A model generated the notes under the pieces. The model was not told where the DNA came from and made no database searches. It saw only the letters and a program-made list of their open reading frames with translations. Shown here in pieces: positions 17,036-26,608 of a stretch of 32,691 nt of DNA. A program made the position numbers and the translations under genes. This DNA is from Sulfurimonas sp. (GTDB lineage Bacteria > Campylobacterota > Campylobacteria > Campylobacterales > Sulfurimonadaceae), in the NCBI GenBank assembly GCA_027082875.1, contig JALWTK010000004.1, positions 1 through 32,691 of the forward strand. The letters are read 5' to 3'. Numbering within the stretch: position 1 is the stretch's first letter; every line of letters starts with the position of its first letter.

Positions 17036-17601
17036 ATAGATCCTTAGAAAAATTTAATCGTTTAGTTGATTCACTCCAAGAACTCCCTACCATAGGGAAA
17101 AAGTCAGCAACTCGTTTGGCTTATCATATGATAATGAATGATACCTTTGTAGGGATGCGTATTTCCCATGCCATAGAAGATGCTCTAGGGAATTTAAAAA
17201 AGTGTGCAACTTGTGGAGGTATGAGTGAGGATGAACTCTGTTATATTTGTACAGATGATGGACGCGACTCTACACTTTTATGTATAGTAGAAAATGCAAA
17301 AGATATTTTACTTTTAGAGGAAAATGGTCTCTTTGATGGGAAGTATTTTGTACTTGATGCACTTACAGATTACAATGTCACAAAACTGGAAAATCTAGTG
17401 GATGAGGGAGTAAACGAGATACTTTTTGCTATAACACCATCCATAGCTAATGATGCTGTTATACTCTATATAGAAGACAAACTCTCTCCCTACAATGTAA
17501 ACTTTTCAAAAATTGCACAGGGTGTCCCAACTGGGGTGAGTTTGGAAAATATAGATCTGCTTTCACTCACTCGTGCTTTAGAGGATAGAGTTCGCGTTTA
17601 A
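17032..17601 (+). CDS. recR: Recombination mediator RecR
   Basis: 189 residues from the ATG at 17032, which overlaps the mltA stop. An in-frame TTG at 16993 would add 13 residues with no homology-like content and is rejected. It contains the helix-hairpin-helix TIGKKSATRLAYH (20-32), a four-cysteine zinc finger (C58, C61, C70, C73) and a Toprim domain (about 78-175, LLCIVENAKDILLLEE). With RecO it loads RecA at single-strand gaps. Length agrees with other Campylobacterota RecR proteins. Confidence 0.96.
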   Translation: MNRSLEKFNRLVDSLQELPTIGKKSATRLAYHMIMNDTFVGMRISHAIEDALGNLKKCATCGGMSEDELCYICTDDGRDSTLLCIVENAKDILLLEENGLFDGKYFVLDALTDYNVTKLENLVDEGVNEILFAITPSIANDAVILYIEDKLSPYNVNFSKIAQGVPTGVSLENIDLLSLTRALEDRVRV

Positions 17602-17609
17602 GGGGAGTA

Positions 17610-18401
17610 TTAAAGTAAAAAACTTTTTTGCATCTCTCTTTTGATAGCCTCTTTTTCTAACATGGCGTTTACAAAGAGTTCATTTGCTAAAACTCCTTGC
17701 CCTAGAAGCATATCTGCACCATCTTTATAGATAATTTTTTTCTCTTTTGCTAGCTGTAAAAAAGGTGTGAGTTTGCCATAAATAGCATCTGCCACATAAT
17801 TCGTAGCATTTAATATAGACTCTATAAGTTCTTTTGGAGCAGGTAAGTTTTCATCTTTGAGTCCAGCACTTGTTGTGTTCACTACTAGGTCAAACTTACT
17901 CAGAGTAAAACTATCCCAAGTAGATGTTTTACAACTAAGTTCACTAAAGTAGGGGAGTCTTCCCTCACTACGGTTGAGTACTGTAACATCAAGATTTTCT
18001 TGTTTAAATCTAGCAGCGAGAGCTTTAGCAGTTCCACCAGCTCCAAGGATAAGAATATTTTGAATATCTTTGAACTCTTCTATAGCATACATAAAACCAT
18101 CTGCATCAGTGTTATAGCCGATAAGACGACCATTTTCATTGATGAGAGTGTTGACAACACTTACAGTTTTAGCAAATCCTCTCACTTCATCACAAGCACT
18201 GAATGCAGCCTCTTTGTGAGGTACTGTAACATTCGCACCACTTAAACCAAGAGCAAAAAAAATCTCTCTTAGTTTCGTTCCATCTTCTAAGTGAGTGCGA
18301 GTGTAACAAGCACTGTAGTTAAGGTTTGTAAAGACACTGTTATGCATTAGTGGAGAACGAGAGTGTGAGACAGGGTTACCAAAGATAGAAAAGAGTTGCA
18401 T
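17610..18401 (-). CDS. aroE: Shikimate dehydrogenase
   Basis: 263 residues. Reduces 3-dehydroshikimate to shikimate with NADPH. The substrate site is seen in SHSRSPLMHN (S13, S15) at the N-terminus, catalytic K63 in NVTVPHK and D99 in NTDADGF. The nucleotide-binding domain has LILGAGGTAKALA (about 114-126), and the C-terminus has the DGADMLLGQG helix. Its ATG directly follows the trpE stop with no gap, marking it as the last gene of the glyA operon. Its place after a SPOR gene agrees with Campylobacter except for the intervening trpE. Confidence 0.95.
   Translation of the reverse strand: MQLFSIFGNPVSHSRSPLMHNSVFTNLNYSACYTRTHLEDGTKLREIFFALGLSGANVTVPHKEAAFSACDEVRGFAKTVSVVNTLINENGRLIGYNTDADGFMYAIEEFKDIQNILILGAGGTAKALAARFKQENLDVTVLNRSEGRLPYFSELSCKTSTWDSFTLSKFDLVVNTTSAGLKDENLPAPKELIESILNATNYVADAIYGKLTPFLQLAKEKKIIYKDGADMLLGQGVLANELFVNAMLEKEAIKREMQKSFLL
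17612..17629 (+). terminator. Weak terminator-like hairpin after recR
   Basis: AAAGT (17612-17616) and ACTTT (17622-17626), followed by TTT, 10 bases after the recR stop and inside the 3' end of the convergent aroE gene. The stem has only one GC pair, so efficiency is doubtful. Confidence 0.3.
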
Positions 18402-19814
18402 CTACTCCTTCTTGTCTAAGTCTTGTAGAGAGTGTATGAGTGCACCGAGTTTATTCTCAACCTCTTGGTACTCTGACTCTTTGACACTATCGGCGACTAT
18501 TCCTGCACCAGCTTGAAGAATGACTCTATCCTCTTTTACCATCGCAGTACGAATGGTAATAGCCGAGTCCATATTTCCATCAAAACCAAAGTAACCTATA
18601 CTTCCACTATAAAAGCCGCGTTTAAGACCCTCGTACTCTGCTATAAGTTCCATTGCCCGTATTTTTGGAGCACCTGTCATTGTTCCTGCTGTAAAGGTTG
18701 CCATAAAAAGATCAAACATATCTTTATCTTCGGCTAACTCTGCTGTGACATCAGAGACTATGTGCATTACATGAGAAAAACGTTCGATATGCATCATATC
18801 TTCTACTTTGACTGTACCTGTTTTAGCTACACGACCGACATCATTACGGCCGAGGTCTATGAGCATAAGGTGTTCTGCTAACTCTTTTGGATCCGCTAAA
18901 AGTTCTTTTTCTAGTGATAAATCTTGTTCTTTAGTTTCACCGCGTTTACGAGTTCCTGCTATTGGGCGAAGAAGAAGTTCATTCTCTTCTAGTCTTACCA
19001 TGACTTCAGGAGAACTTCCAACTATACTGAAATCTTCATACTCCATAAGAAACATATAGGGAGAAGGATTTTTTGCACGAAGGATGCGGTAGAAACTAAA
19101 AGGGTCTACTTTTATCTTTCGTGTAAAACGGTTTGTCATAAGTATCTGAAAAACATCACCACTTTTAATCATCTCTTTAGAAGCATCTATCATTTCAAAA
19201 AACTTCTCTTTAGTGTGTGCAAAACTTCCCTTATCTTCACCGATATTATGCACTCGATGTTTGTAAGTGTAAGAGCCCTTGAGATTATCATGAATGTTCA
19301 TAAACTTCTCTTCATACTCTTTGAGTGTACTCACAAGTGTAATTTGATGGTTTTTATGGGAGTAGACTAAGATGAGTTTTGGGAGGATAAGATCGAGGTC
19401 TGGAGTTTCTAGTTCATCTTTGAGATTATCCATGCTAGAACCAAGTTTAGGTTCAAAAACTTTAACCATATCATAACCGATATAGCCTATAAATCCATCA
19501 ACATAGCCGACTTTAAGTCTCTTTGTCGCTTCTTTATAAATAGTTGTATCTTTGTCTTTATAGTAGTCTTTGAGAAAGCTAAAAGGAGATTCATCTTTTG
19601 TCTGTATCTTGCCATTAGCATCAGTGTAGAGTGTCTGCTCATTTTTATACTGAAGTCGCTCGCGAGCACCTATACAGATAAAAGAGTAGTTTCCCTCACT
19701 GCCACCAGCAGACTCAAAAAGGTAAGTGATTTCATCACTAAACATCTCTTTAAGTTTAGAGTAAACGGCAATAGGTGCTAATTGATCAAGTGTAAATTGT
19801 TTTGAGTAAATCAT
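18402..19814 (-). CDS. trpE: Anthranilate synthase component I
   Basis: 470 residues. Converts chorismate to anthranilate with ammonia from a glutaminase subunit, the first step to tryptophan. PIAGTRKRG (284-292) favours TrpE over PabB, which usually has PIKGT. Other chorismate-enzyme motifs are LMLIDLGRNDVGRV, FTAGTMTGAPKIRAMELI and QAGAGIVADS. LFESAGG (32-38) lies where TrpE enzymes bind tryptophan for feedback inhibition. No trpG/pabA glutaminase lies in the window, so it must be supplied from elsewhere. The start overlaps the SPOR gene stop (ATGA). In Campylobacter the neighbours of this gene are adjacent to each other without it (from memory). Confidence 0.92.
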   Translation of the reverse strand: MIYSKQFTLDQLAPIAVYSKLKEMFSDEITYLFESAGGSEGNYSFICIGARERLQYKNEQTLYTDANGKIQTKDESPFSFLKDYYKDKDTTIYKEATKRLKVGYVDGFIGYIGYDMVKVFEPKLGSSMDNLKDELETPDLDLILPKLILVYSHKNHQITLVSTLKEYEEKFMNIHDNLKGSYTYKHRVHNIGEDKGSFAHTKEKFFEMIDASKEMIKSGDVFQILMTNRFTRKIKVDPFSFYRILRAKNPSPYMFLMEYEDFSIVGSSPEVMVRLEENELLLRPIAGTRKRGETKEQDLSLEKELLADPKELAEHLMLIDLGRNDVGRVAKTGTVKVEDMMHIERFSHVMHIVSDVTAELAEDKDMFDLFMATFTAGTMTGAPKIRAMELIAEYEGLKRGFYSGSIGYFGFDGNMDSAITIRTAMVKEDRVILQAGAGIVADSVKESEYQEVENKLGALIHSLQDLDKKE

Positions 19815-20497
19815 AGCTTAACTAAAAATGCTCCAGGTTCTACTTTTGAACGTAGCTGTCTACGAGCAGTTTTTGCATCATTACGTGTTTTAAAGGGACC
19901 TACTAGAACCTTATTCATACTCCCAACTTTATGATATTTATATTTGTATCCAAGTCCTATAATTTTCCCTAAAAACTTTTTGTTAGGCGCATATTTTGAA
20001 AAACTTCCTACTTGAATGTAGTATGAACCAGATACTGATATATGTTTTGGTGCAATTACATGTTTTGCGGGTGTATGTACTTTTTGTATTACATGCTTTT
20101 GCACAACTTGTTTTTTCTGGACAACTTTTTTAGTTGTGGGTGCAGGAGTTTGTACTACTTCTGTCTTTTCTGGCTCTTCAAAGCTTTCTTTTTTAAGTTT
20201 TTGTGCTATAGCATCAAGGTCAGCATCATTATCGCTTTTATCTTCAACAACTTTAACATCTTCAAAAAGTGGCTCTTCATCCGTTTGTGCTACTTGGGCT
20301 TGTGGCTCAGGTGGAAGTACTGCTTTAGGAAGGTTATCTGTACCATTTGAGCTCAAAGAGTTCATAAGCATAATGACAATAATAAGAATAACACCAAGTG
20401 TAGCAACTGCTAACATGATCTTCTTGTTAGAGTTATTTGTGTTACCCTTGTTTAAAATAATATCGTTAAGTTCATTTGTTTCATTCATGTCGTTCAT
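19811..20497 (-). CDS. SPOR-domain membrane protein
   Basis: 228 residues: short cytoplasmic N-terminus, one membrane helix (about 28-47), a long acidic then lysine/valine-rich periplasmic linker (including VVQKKQVVQKHVIQKV), and a C-terminal SPOR domain (about 152-228, YYIQVGSFSKYAPNK...VLVGPFKTRNDAKTARRQL). SPOR domains bind glycan strands stripped of peptides, typical of septal peptidoglycan, so a division-site or cell-wall role is likely. AAAAGGT precedes the ATG. It sits 35 bases after the DUF1882 gene. Confidence 0.9.
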   Translation of the reverse strand: MNDMNETNELNDIILNKGNTNNSNKKIMLAVATLGVILIIVIMLMNSLSSNGTDNLPKAVLPPEPQAQVAQTDEEPLFEDVKVVEDKSDNDADLDAIAQKLKKESFEEPEKTEVVQTPAPTTKKVVQKKQVVQKHVIQKVHTPAKHVIAPKHISVSGSYYIQVGSFSKYAPNKKFLGKIIGLGYKYKYHKVGSMNKVLVGPFKTRNDAKTARRQLRSKVEPGAFLVKL

Positions 20498-20532
20498 AGT
20501 TTTACCTTTTGGGATGTGTTTTTATAAACAGC

Positions 20533-21075
20533 TTATAAGTGCTTTGACCATGAAGCACCACGCTCTTTAGCATAGACCTCATAAGGAAGTGTAAGTATGT
20601 TGTACTCTGGAGGCATATCTGCATTTGGAAACATACGCCACTGCTTTGGCTGTTTTGATGCAAGTTTCATGCTTAGCATTTTCCCAAGCTGAATAGCCTC
20701 ACTTAGTGTAGTATGCCCTTTGTGAATGTAGACATGAAGATGCCCTTCTGTTTTTGTTTTATATGCAGTAAAGTTTATATAACCCTCTTCCCGAAGAAGA
20801 AGTTGTGTTTTATGATAAAAACGTTCAGGATCACGACCATTATAGTCAATAACAATATTTTCTACGATACCTTTTTTATCTACAATAGAGTGTGCAACGG
20901 TTATTTCACCTTTTAAATGTTTACTGATTACAGATTGATTTAAAGGCGCATCTACTCTTTCAAACTTATTGTAAAAAGTACGTCCTTTAAAGGAAAGTTT
21001 ATCCACTACAGAAGATTTCTTTTCCCAGTAGTGATCACTCACCATTTTTATAAGTTTCATGTCCATTGCAGTCAT
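20533..21075 (-). CDS. DUF1882-type conserved Campylobacterota protein
   Basis: 180 residues, soluble. I recognise it as the DUF1882 family from its place between glyA and the SPOR gene and from its [13 protein letters not shown] segment; function unknown. Residues about 72-118 ([14 protein letters not shown]...[10 protein letters not shown]...[10 protein letters not shown]) resemble the core of archaeo-eukaryotic-type primases such as LigD polymerase domains, where DLD and SGGKGLHVYV occur, but the second catalytic aspartate is asparagine here. A nucleotide-binding role is speculation. It starts 11 bases after the glyA stop; the first codons MTAMDM offer two ATG choices. Confidence 0.75.
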   Translation of the reverse strand: MTAMDMKLIKMVSDHYWEKKSSVVDKLSFKGRTFYNKFERVDAPLNQSVISKHLKGEITVAHSIVDKKGIVENIVIDYNGRDPERFYHKTQLLLREEGYINFTAYKTKTEGHLHVYIHKGHTTLSEAIQLGKMLSMKLASKQPKQWRMFPNADMPPEYNILTLPYEVYAKERGASWSKHL

Positions 21076-21086
21076 TTTTTGTACCC

Positions 21087-22334
21087 TTAGTATGTAGGTT
21101 GGTTGTAAATTACAAAGTTTTGAGCAAGCTCTTTAAGTTCTGCTTTAATAGAAGCTTGAAGTTCAGTATTGTTAATATCATCGAGAACATCAGCCATTTT
21201 ATTAGCGATGAGTTCAAACTCTTTCTCTTTCATACCACGGCTAGTAAGAGCAGGAGATCCAACACGAATACCTGATGTGACAAATGGAGAACGAGTCTCA
21301 CCAGGAACAGTGTTTTTGTTAATAGTTATACCTGCGTTTCCTAAAGCTGCATCAGCATCTTTTCCAGAGATATCAGTTCCCACAAATGAAACGAGAACAA
21401 GGTGGTTATCAGTTCCACCAGAAACTACATCGTATCCACGTTTTACCATAACTTCTGCAAGGACTTTTGCATTTGCTTTTACTTGCTTAGCATACTCTTT
21501 CCATGCTGGAGAGAGGTTGTGCTTGAAACCTACGGCTTTTGCAGCGATAACGTGAACAAGCGGTCCACCTTGAAGGGCAGGGAAGATTGCAGAGTTAATT
21601 TTCTTTGCGATATCTTCATCATTTGTCATGATCATACCACCACGAGGGCCTGCAAGAGTCTTGTGTGTTGTAGTTGTAACAACATGTGCATGAGGGAATG
21701 GACTAGGATGCTCACCTGCTGCAACTAAACCAGCGATATGTGCGATATCAGCAAAAAGGATAGCCCCAACTGCATCAGCAATCTCACGGAATTTTTTGAA
21801 ATCAATTTCACGGGCATAAGCAGAAGCACCACAAACGATAATTTTAGGTTTTACTATCTGAGCGATGTCTAAAACTCTTTCGTAGTTTATACGACCATCT
21901 AGCTCAACACCATAAGTAAATGAAGAGTAGTTTTTACCAGAAAAAGATGGCTTAGAACCATGTGTAAGGTGTCCACCATGGCTTAAATCCATACCTAGAA
22001 GTTTATCTCCAGCTTTAAGAAGTGCTGCATAAACTGCACCATTCGCTTGGCTTCCTGAGTGTGGTTGAACATTTGCATAGTTACATCCAAAAAGTTCACA
22101 AGCACGATCAATAGCCAACTGTTCAATTCCATCAGCATACTCACAACCACCATAGTAGCGTTTCATAGGGTAACCCTCTGCATACTTGTTTGTAAATACT
22201 GAACCCATAGCTTCCATTACTGCTGGAAGTGTAAAGTTTTCAGAGGCAATCATCTCTAAATGGTCTGTTTGACGCTCTAACTCTTTCTCACATAAATCAA
22301 AAACTTCGCTATCGTACTCTTTTAAAAAACTCAT
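21087..22334 (-). CDS. glyA: Serine hydroxymethyltransferase
   Basis: 415 residues. PLP enzyme that interconverts serine and glycine and feeds one-carbon units to folate. The PLP lysine is K225 in [16 protein letters not shown]. Other conserved parts are ASENFT at the N-terminus, [13 protein letters not shown] and [11 protein letters not shown]. First gene of a five-gene operon (glyA, DUF1882, SPOR, trpE, aroE) with gaps from overlap to 35 bases. AAGGAA lies about 9 bases before the ATG. Confidence 0.98.
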   Translation of the reverse strand: MSFLKEYDSEVFDLCEKELERQTDHLEMIASENFTLPAVMEAMGSVFTNKYAEGYPMKRYYGGCEYADGIEQLAIDRACELFGCNYANVQPHSGSQANGAVYAALLKAGDKLLGMDLSHGGHLTHGSKPSFSGKNYSSFTYGVELDGRINYERVLDIAQIVKPKIIVCGASAYAREIDFKKFREIADAVGAILFADIAHIAGLVAAGEHPSPFPHAHVVTTTTHKTLAGPRGGMIMTNDEDIAKKINSAIFPALQGGPLVHVIAAKAVGFKHNLSPAWKEYAKQVKANAKVLAEVMVKRGYDVVSGGTDNHLVLVSFVGTDISGKDADAALGNAGITINKNTVPGETRSPFVTSGIRVGSPALTSRGMKEKEFELIANKMADVLDDINNTELQASIKAELKELAQNFVIYNQPTY

Positions 22335-22364
22335 AGTATAAAATTCCTTGTTAAAATAATGCCG

Positions 22365-22370
22365 ATTATA
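22365..22370 (-). promoter_or_regulatory. -10 element for the glyA operon
   Basis: Minus-strand TATAAT (in GAGTATAATCGGC) 31 bases upstream of the glyA ATG, with the AAGGAA ribosome-binding site in between. The hybrid pseudokinase gene ends 59 bases upstream of glyA, so glyA probably has its own promoter rather than relying on read-through. Confidence 0.65.
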
Positions 22371-22393
22371 CTCAAAAACAGATAATAATTTAC

Positions 22394-24469
22394 TTACAGA
22401 CTCAGATATTTATCTATAGATGCATTGACACGCTTAAGCTCTATTTTGTATTGCTCTATAAGTTCTGGAATGAGTTCATATTTTTTGAGAATAATTTTCT
22501 TAATAATATCTGTAATGATTTTATGTAGTCTCTCTGCTCCAACAGTTCCACTTAATCCCTTAATGTCTAAGCAGAGTATACGAAGTTGCTCATACCTAAA
22601 ATCATTTAAAAATTTTTGAAATTGTATATCACTTGTGTGGTAAGCATCTTTAAATTCTATAAGGATCTCTTTATAAAAGATATCATTAAATGCAGACTTT
22701 GAGATGCCTAGTTCGATATTGAGACCATCTATTTGACGGAGATTATTATAGTCTGAAGCTATCTCTTTTGCCTCAGGTGTGGTAGTGTTTTCTATGAAAA
22801 TAAGAAAAACTGTGAAGAGTATCTCTTTTTTAAGAGGTTTTGCAATATAGCCATTCATTCCAGAAGTGAACATCTTCGCAATTTCATCATTTGATGTTAG
22901 AGCACTAAGTGCTACTATTGGTATATCATCATATTTACTATTTTGTCTTATTCTCTTTGTTGCTGTGTACCCATCCATAGTTGGCATATTTATATCCATA
23001 AAAATAAGGTCATAGGTACTATCTTTGGCTAAAATGTCGAGAGCCTCTTGACCATTATTTGCCACATCTATAGACATTTGAGATTTACCTAATATCCCTA
23101 AAAATACTTTTTGGTTAATGAGATTATCTTCAACTAAGAGAATTTTCTTGTTTTTAAACTGTACAAACTTATTAAGTGTAACATTACGAGTAATCTGAAA
23201 AGAGTGTCTGTGAACTGACATATTTCCTGAGTTAATAGGTGTAGACTTCTTCTCGAGGATCCGATCTTTTTCATCCTTATACAGTTGTTTTAAGATGTCA
23301 GAAATTTGCCAGAGAGTGAGTGGTTTAGAGACTTTTAAGTCAGCTATCTGCGTATTCTCATACTCTTTGGCTTTTTTGAAGATATTGTAAGTGGCAACTA
23401 TCTGTGTCTCTATCTTTTGAAGTTCCATCATCACATCATCTGTAAACAGAGACTCTTCTAGGAAAATGATATCATACTCTTGAAAAATAGGCAGATCAAA
23501 AAGATACTCTTTTTTACTGATTATCTTCACTTTATGTCCCTTCTCTTGGAGCATGTGTTGAATATGTTTAGAAGATTCTTGTGTGATATCAATAACTAAA
23601 ATATTTTTTGCAGGTATAGTCTTTTCAGTGAGAGTGGCAGTTACATTTACAGGCTTGTAAGGGACATTGAAAACAAACTCTAAGTCTCTATCTGTATTAT
23701 TACGTGCTATTAGATTTCCGTGCATAAGGAGTGATAGCTCTTTAGCTATAAAAAGTCCAAGACTCTCATATGACTCTGTTTCTTCATTATAATTTGAAGC
23801 AAAAATATCTTGGCCATGTTCTACATCTATTTTAAGGTGTGTTCCTATTGTAAAAAAGAGTTGATCATCTTTACTTGCAACACTACTTTTTTCTATTTTA
23901 AGAGTTAGAAAATTGGCATTTGATTGTACACAAAAGAGTAAAATGTTTGTCAAAATTTTACTAAGATTGAGTGTGTCAGAAATAATATCTTTTTGTACAT
24001 CTTTTTCTATTTTATAGAGAAGTTCTAACTCTTTGTTTTTGACATTTGATTTGAGTGTTCCCGTTACATCATTTAGCAGATTGGAAATTTTGAGTTTTTC
24101 ATTAACTACTATAACTTTTTTTGATTTTATCCTCAAAAATTCTATGAGGTTGGCTGTCATAGTTAAGAGCTGTGTTTCAGAGTGACGAGAATTTTTATCT
24201 TTGGCTATATCGTAAATACTTTCACCCATTTTTGAGAGTATTTCATCTTCATTCTTTTTTATTTCTTTCTCTTGTTCCTCTTTTTTTTCATACTTTTTAC
24301 GAAAGGTTTTTGTTTGTTCTGAGGAGAGAAAAAGGGCAAAAAGACTTACTATACCTAAACCAAAAAGAGCAATCCACATTGTGAATTCATCATTCTGTGT
24401 GTCAATATCAAGAATAGCAGCTTGAAGAGAAAGAGTAAAAAAAATAAAAAATAAACTGATAAGTTTCAT
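22394..24469 (-). CDS. Hybrid sensor-type protein with degenerate kinase, one intact receiver
   Basis: 691 residues. Signal-like segment 1-18, about 12 periplasmic residues, one membrane helix (31-50) and a lysine/glutamate coiled coil (55-80). A HisKA-like region follows, but where MSHEI should appear it reads MGESI (81-85), so the phosphorylated histidine is missing. The ATPase domain (about 165-271) keeps [18 protein letters not shown] but lacks the DxGxG and full GTGLG loops. Receiver 1 (about 289-400) has E338 for the phospho-aspartate. Receiver 2 (about 442-560) is complete: E447-D448, D492 in [12 protein letters not shown]544 in AKPL. The C-terminal HPt-like helix has LDIKG (634-638), leucine replacing the expected histidine. 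It is thus probably a signalling scaffold or phosphate acceptor, not an active kinase. AGAGG precedes the ATG. Standalone between lysS and glyA. Confidence 0.85.
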   Translation of the reverse strand: MKLISLFFIFFTLSLQAAILDIDTQNDEFTMWIALFGLGIVSLFALFLSSEQTKTFRKKYEKKEEQEKEIKKNEDEILSKMGESIYDIAKDKNSRHSETQLLTMTANLIEFLRIKSKKVIVVNEKLKISNLLNDVTGTLKSNVKNKELELLYKIEKDVQKDIISDTLNLSKILTNILLFCVQSNANFLTLKIEKSSVASKDDQLFFTIGTHLKIDVEHGQDIFASNYNEETESYESLGLFIAKELSLLMHGNLIARNNTDRDLEFVFNVPYKPVNVTATLTEKTIPAKNILVIDITQESSKHIQHMLQEKGHKVKIISKKEYLFDLPIFQEYDIIFLEESLFTDDVMMELQKIETQIVATYNIFKKAKEYENTQIADLKVSKPLTLWQISDILKQLYKDEKDRILEKKSTPINSGNMSVHRHSFQITRNVTLNKFVQFKNKKILLVEDNLINQKVFLGILGKSQMSIDVANNGQEALDILAKDSTYDLIFMDINMPTMDGYTATKRIRQNSKYDDIPIVALSALTSNDEIAKMFTSGMNGYIAKPLKKEILFTVFLIFIENTTTPEAKEIASDYNNLRQIDGLNIELGISKSAFNDIFYKEILIEFKDAYHTSDIQFQKFLNDFRYEQLRILCLDIKGLSGTVGAERLHKIITDIIKKIILKKYELIPELIEQYKIELKRVNASIDKYLSL

Positions 24470-24488
24470 AAAGACCTCTTTTCTATCA

Positions 24489-24494
24489 GTATAC
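24489..24494 (-). promoter_or_regulatory. Candidate -10 element for the hybrid sensor gene
   Basis: Minus-strand TATACT about 20 bases upstream of the ATG, giving a very short leader. A second minus-strand TATACT lies at 24519-24524 in a strongly AT-rich tract. Either may serve; the intergenic region 24470-24598 holds nothing else visible except the hairpin at the lysS end. Confidence 0.45.
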
Positions 24495-24585
24495 AGAGAT
24501 ATTTTGAAATAAGTAGTAGTATAATATATATTTATATATTATCTTGAAGAAATGTTACTTTTTTACTTTGTTATAGAGGAGAAAG

Positions 24586-24600
24586 AAGAGCTTAGCTCTT
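24586..24600 (-). terminator. Hairpin at the lysS stop codon
   Basis: AAGAGC-TTA-GCTCTT is a perfect 6-base stem with a 3-base loop that includes the lysS stop codon; on the minus strand it is followed by the T/C-rich TCTTTCTCC. A plausible but weak end for the cvpA-fur-lysS transcript. Confidence 0.4.
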
Positions 24601-26113
24601 AGTTCTCTTCTTCAGGTTGGCACTCATTTGCCAGTGGTTTCATAGCAGGGAAAAGTAGGACATCACGAATGCTGTGTTCATTTGTAAGTAGCATAACAAG
24701 TCTGTCTATTCCTATACCTTGACCGGCGGTTGGTGCCATACCATAGCTTAGTGCTTCAACAAAGTCACTATCCATCTCATGGGCTTCATCATCACCACAG
24801 TCTTTAGCTTCCATCTGTCCCTCAAAACGTGAGAGTTGATCTATAGGATCATTAAGCTCAGAGAAGGCATTTGCTATCTCACGACCAGCGATGAAGAGCT
24901 CAAAACGTTCAGTGATTTCTGGATTTGTATCACTTCTTCTTGCGAGTGGAGAGATCTCAACTGGGTACTCTGTAATGAAAGTAGGATCGATTAATTTCTC
25001 TTCAACAAACTCATCAAAAAGTTCTCCTTGTAGTTGTCCTAGATTCATCCCTGGTTTAACAGTGATGTTTTTAGAATTTAAATAAGCTATAATTCCTTCT
25101 TTTGATGTACAAGAATCTGCTGGAACACCACCAATAGTAGTAAGTGATTCAATAAGAGGAATCTCTTGAAAATTTGCAAAGTCAACTTTCATATCGCCAT
25201 AAGGTAGCATAGTTGGAAGATCTAAATGCTCAAAAAGGTACTGGAAGTACTCTTTTGTAATTTCTATAAGATCTTTATATGTTTTATATGCCCAGTAGAA
25301 CTCGATGCTTGTAAACTCAGGATTATGTGTTGCATCCATACCTTCATTTCTAAAGTTACGATTGATCTCAAAAACTGCCTCAAAACCACCCACGATGAGT
25401 CGCTTGAGATATAACTCTGGTGCGATTCGTAAAAATCTATCTATGCCTAGTGCATTGTGATGTGTAACAAAAGGTTTAGCATTTGCTCCTCCTGCGATAG
25501 GGTGCATCATAGGAGTCTCTACTTCTAAAAAGCCTTTATCTTCAAAGAAACGGCGAGTAAGACTGATAACTTTAGAACGTGTTTGAAATGTTTTACGAAC
25601 TTCAGCATTCATGATAAGGTCAAGATAGCGTTTACGGTATCTAATCTCTTTGTCTGTTACACCATGGAACTTCTCCGGAAGTGGTGAAATGGCTTTTGTA
25701 AGAAGAGTAAGTGTGTCTACGTGAAGAGAAAGTTCACCCTTTCCAGTTACAAATGGAAAACCACCTACTTCAATAATATCACCAACTTCAATATTTTTCT
25801 TAAATATAGTGTTGTAAAAACCTTCTGGAAGATTGTCACGTGTGACATATACTTGCAACATACCTGACTCATCTTCTATCTTCACAAAGGATGCTTTTCC
25901 CATCACACGAAGAAATTTAATCCTACCACTTACTATATAGTGACGATTTTCATCTCGTTTTTCTTCTGTCTCTACAATATCTGAGTTTACATTTAAATAC
26001 TTTTCAATACTAGTGTTTCTCTTGGAATCATTTGAGTATGGATTGTATCCAGCCTCTTCAAGTAGTTTTGCTTTTTCAATTCTTTGTTGAATAAATTTAT
26101 TATCAAAAATCAA
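24599..26113 (-). CDS. lysS: Lysyl-tRNA synthetase, class II
   Basis: 504 residues, normal length. The N-terminal OB-fold anticodon-binding domain (about 57-150, [19 protein letters not shown]) is followed by the class II catalytic core: motif 2 with [23 protein letters not shown] and motif 3 with [12 protein letters not shown] near the C-terminus. Charges tRNA-Lys. The start is TTG at 26113, supported by AAGGA seven bases upstream and by the expected N-terminus; it lies 17 bases after fur. Order cvpA-fur-lysS is the Campylobacter arrangement. Confidence 0.97.
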   Translation of the reverse strand: MIFDNKFIQQRIEKAKLLEEAGYNPYSNDSKRNTSIEKYLNVNSDIVETEEKRDENRHYIVSGRIKFLRVMGKASFVKIEDESGMLQVYVTRDNLPEGFYNTIFKKNIEVGDIIEVGGFPFVTGKGELSLHVDTLTLLTKAISPLPEKFHGVTDKEIRYRKRYLDLIMNAEVRKTFQTRSKVISLTRRFFEDKGFLEVETPMMHPIAGGANAKPFVTHHNALGIDRFLRIAPELYLKRLIVGGFEAVFEINRNFRNEGMDATHNPEFTSIEFYWAYKTYKDLIEITKEYFQYLFEHLDLPTMLPYGDMKVDFANFQEIPLIESLTTIGGVPADSCTSKEGIIAYLNSKNITVKPGMNLGQLQGELFDEFVEEKLIDPTFITEYPVEISPLARRSDTNPEITERFELFIAGREIANAFSELNDPIDQLSRFEGQMEAKDCGDDEAHEMDSDFVEALSYGMAPTAGQGIGIDRLVMLLTNEHSIRDVLLFPAMKPLANECQPEEEN

Positions 26114-26130
26114 TAATTTTCCTTATAATA

Positions 26131-26607
26131 TTAGTTTTTTTGGCACTCTACACAGATACCATATATCTGCATAGAGTGGTCACTCATTTTAAAGCCTAGT
26201 TCATCTGTAATGGCATGTTGGCGACGTTCTATCTCATCATCTACAAACTCCGTAATCTTACCGCACTCAGTACATATAAGATGATCATGATGCTCTTTCG
26301 CACCTAGCTCATACTTTTTACCTTGTGCACCAAAAGAGAGAGATGTAACAACATTTGACTCTTCAAGTAGTGCTAAGGTTCTATACACCGTAGCTATGCC
26401 AGTTTTGAGATCGGGTTCTTTATCTTGTATGAGGTGATGCAGAGCTTCTGGTGTAAGGTGCTCATCAGAATTATAAAGAGTCTCTAAAATCACTTCACGT
26501 TGGATAGTAAACTTGAGATTGTTCTTTTTTAAGAGCACTTTAAAGTCATTTAAAAGTTGTTCGTACTCGACTGTTCTATCATTAAAGTTTGTATTTACAT
26601 TAGACAT
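26131..26607 (-). CDS. fur: Ferric uptake regulator Fur
   Basis: 158 residues. Iron-responsive DNA-binding repressor. An extended N-terminus of about 20 residues, usual in Campylobacterota, precedes the winged helix (FTIQREVILETLYNSDEHLTPEAL..., TGIATVYRTLALLEE). The dimerisation/metal domain has KEHHDHLICTECGK and a second CxxC in YGICVECQK; the two pairs form the structural zinc site, and the histidine cluster binds the regulatory metal. It starts one base after the cvpA stop. No obvious Fur box (GATAAT repeats) was seen at the operon promoter. Confidence 0.95.
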   Translation of the reverse strand: MSNVNTNFNDRTVEYEQLLNDFKVLLKKNNLKFTIQREVILETLYNSDEHLTPEALHHLIQDKEPDLKTGIATVYRTLALLEESNVVTSLSFGAQGKKYELGAKEHHDHLICTECGKITEFVDDEIERRQHAITDELGFKMSDHSMQIYGICVECQKN

Positions 26608-26608
26608 T

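Noticed and set aside
20042..20570. Plus-strand open frames opposite the SPOR gene
   Set aside because: Overlapping shadows of a clear protein on the other strand, with biased low-complexity composition.
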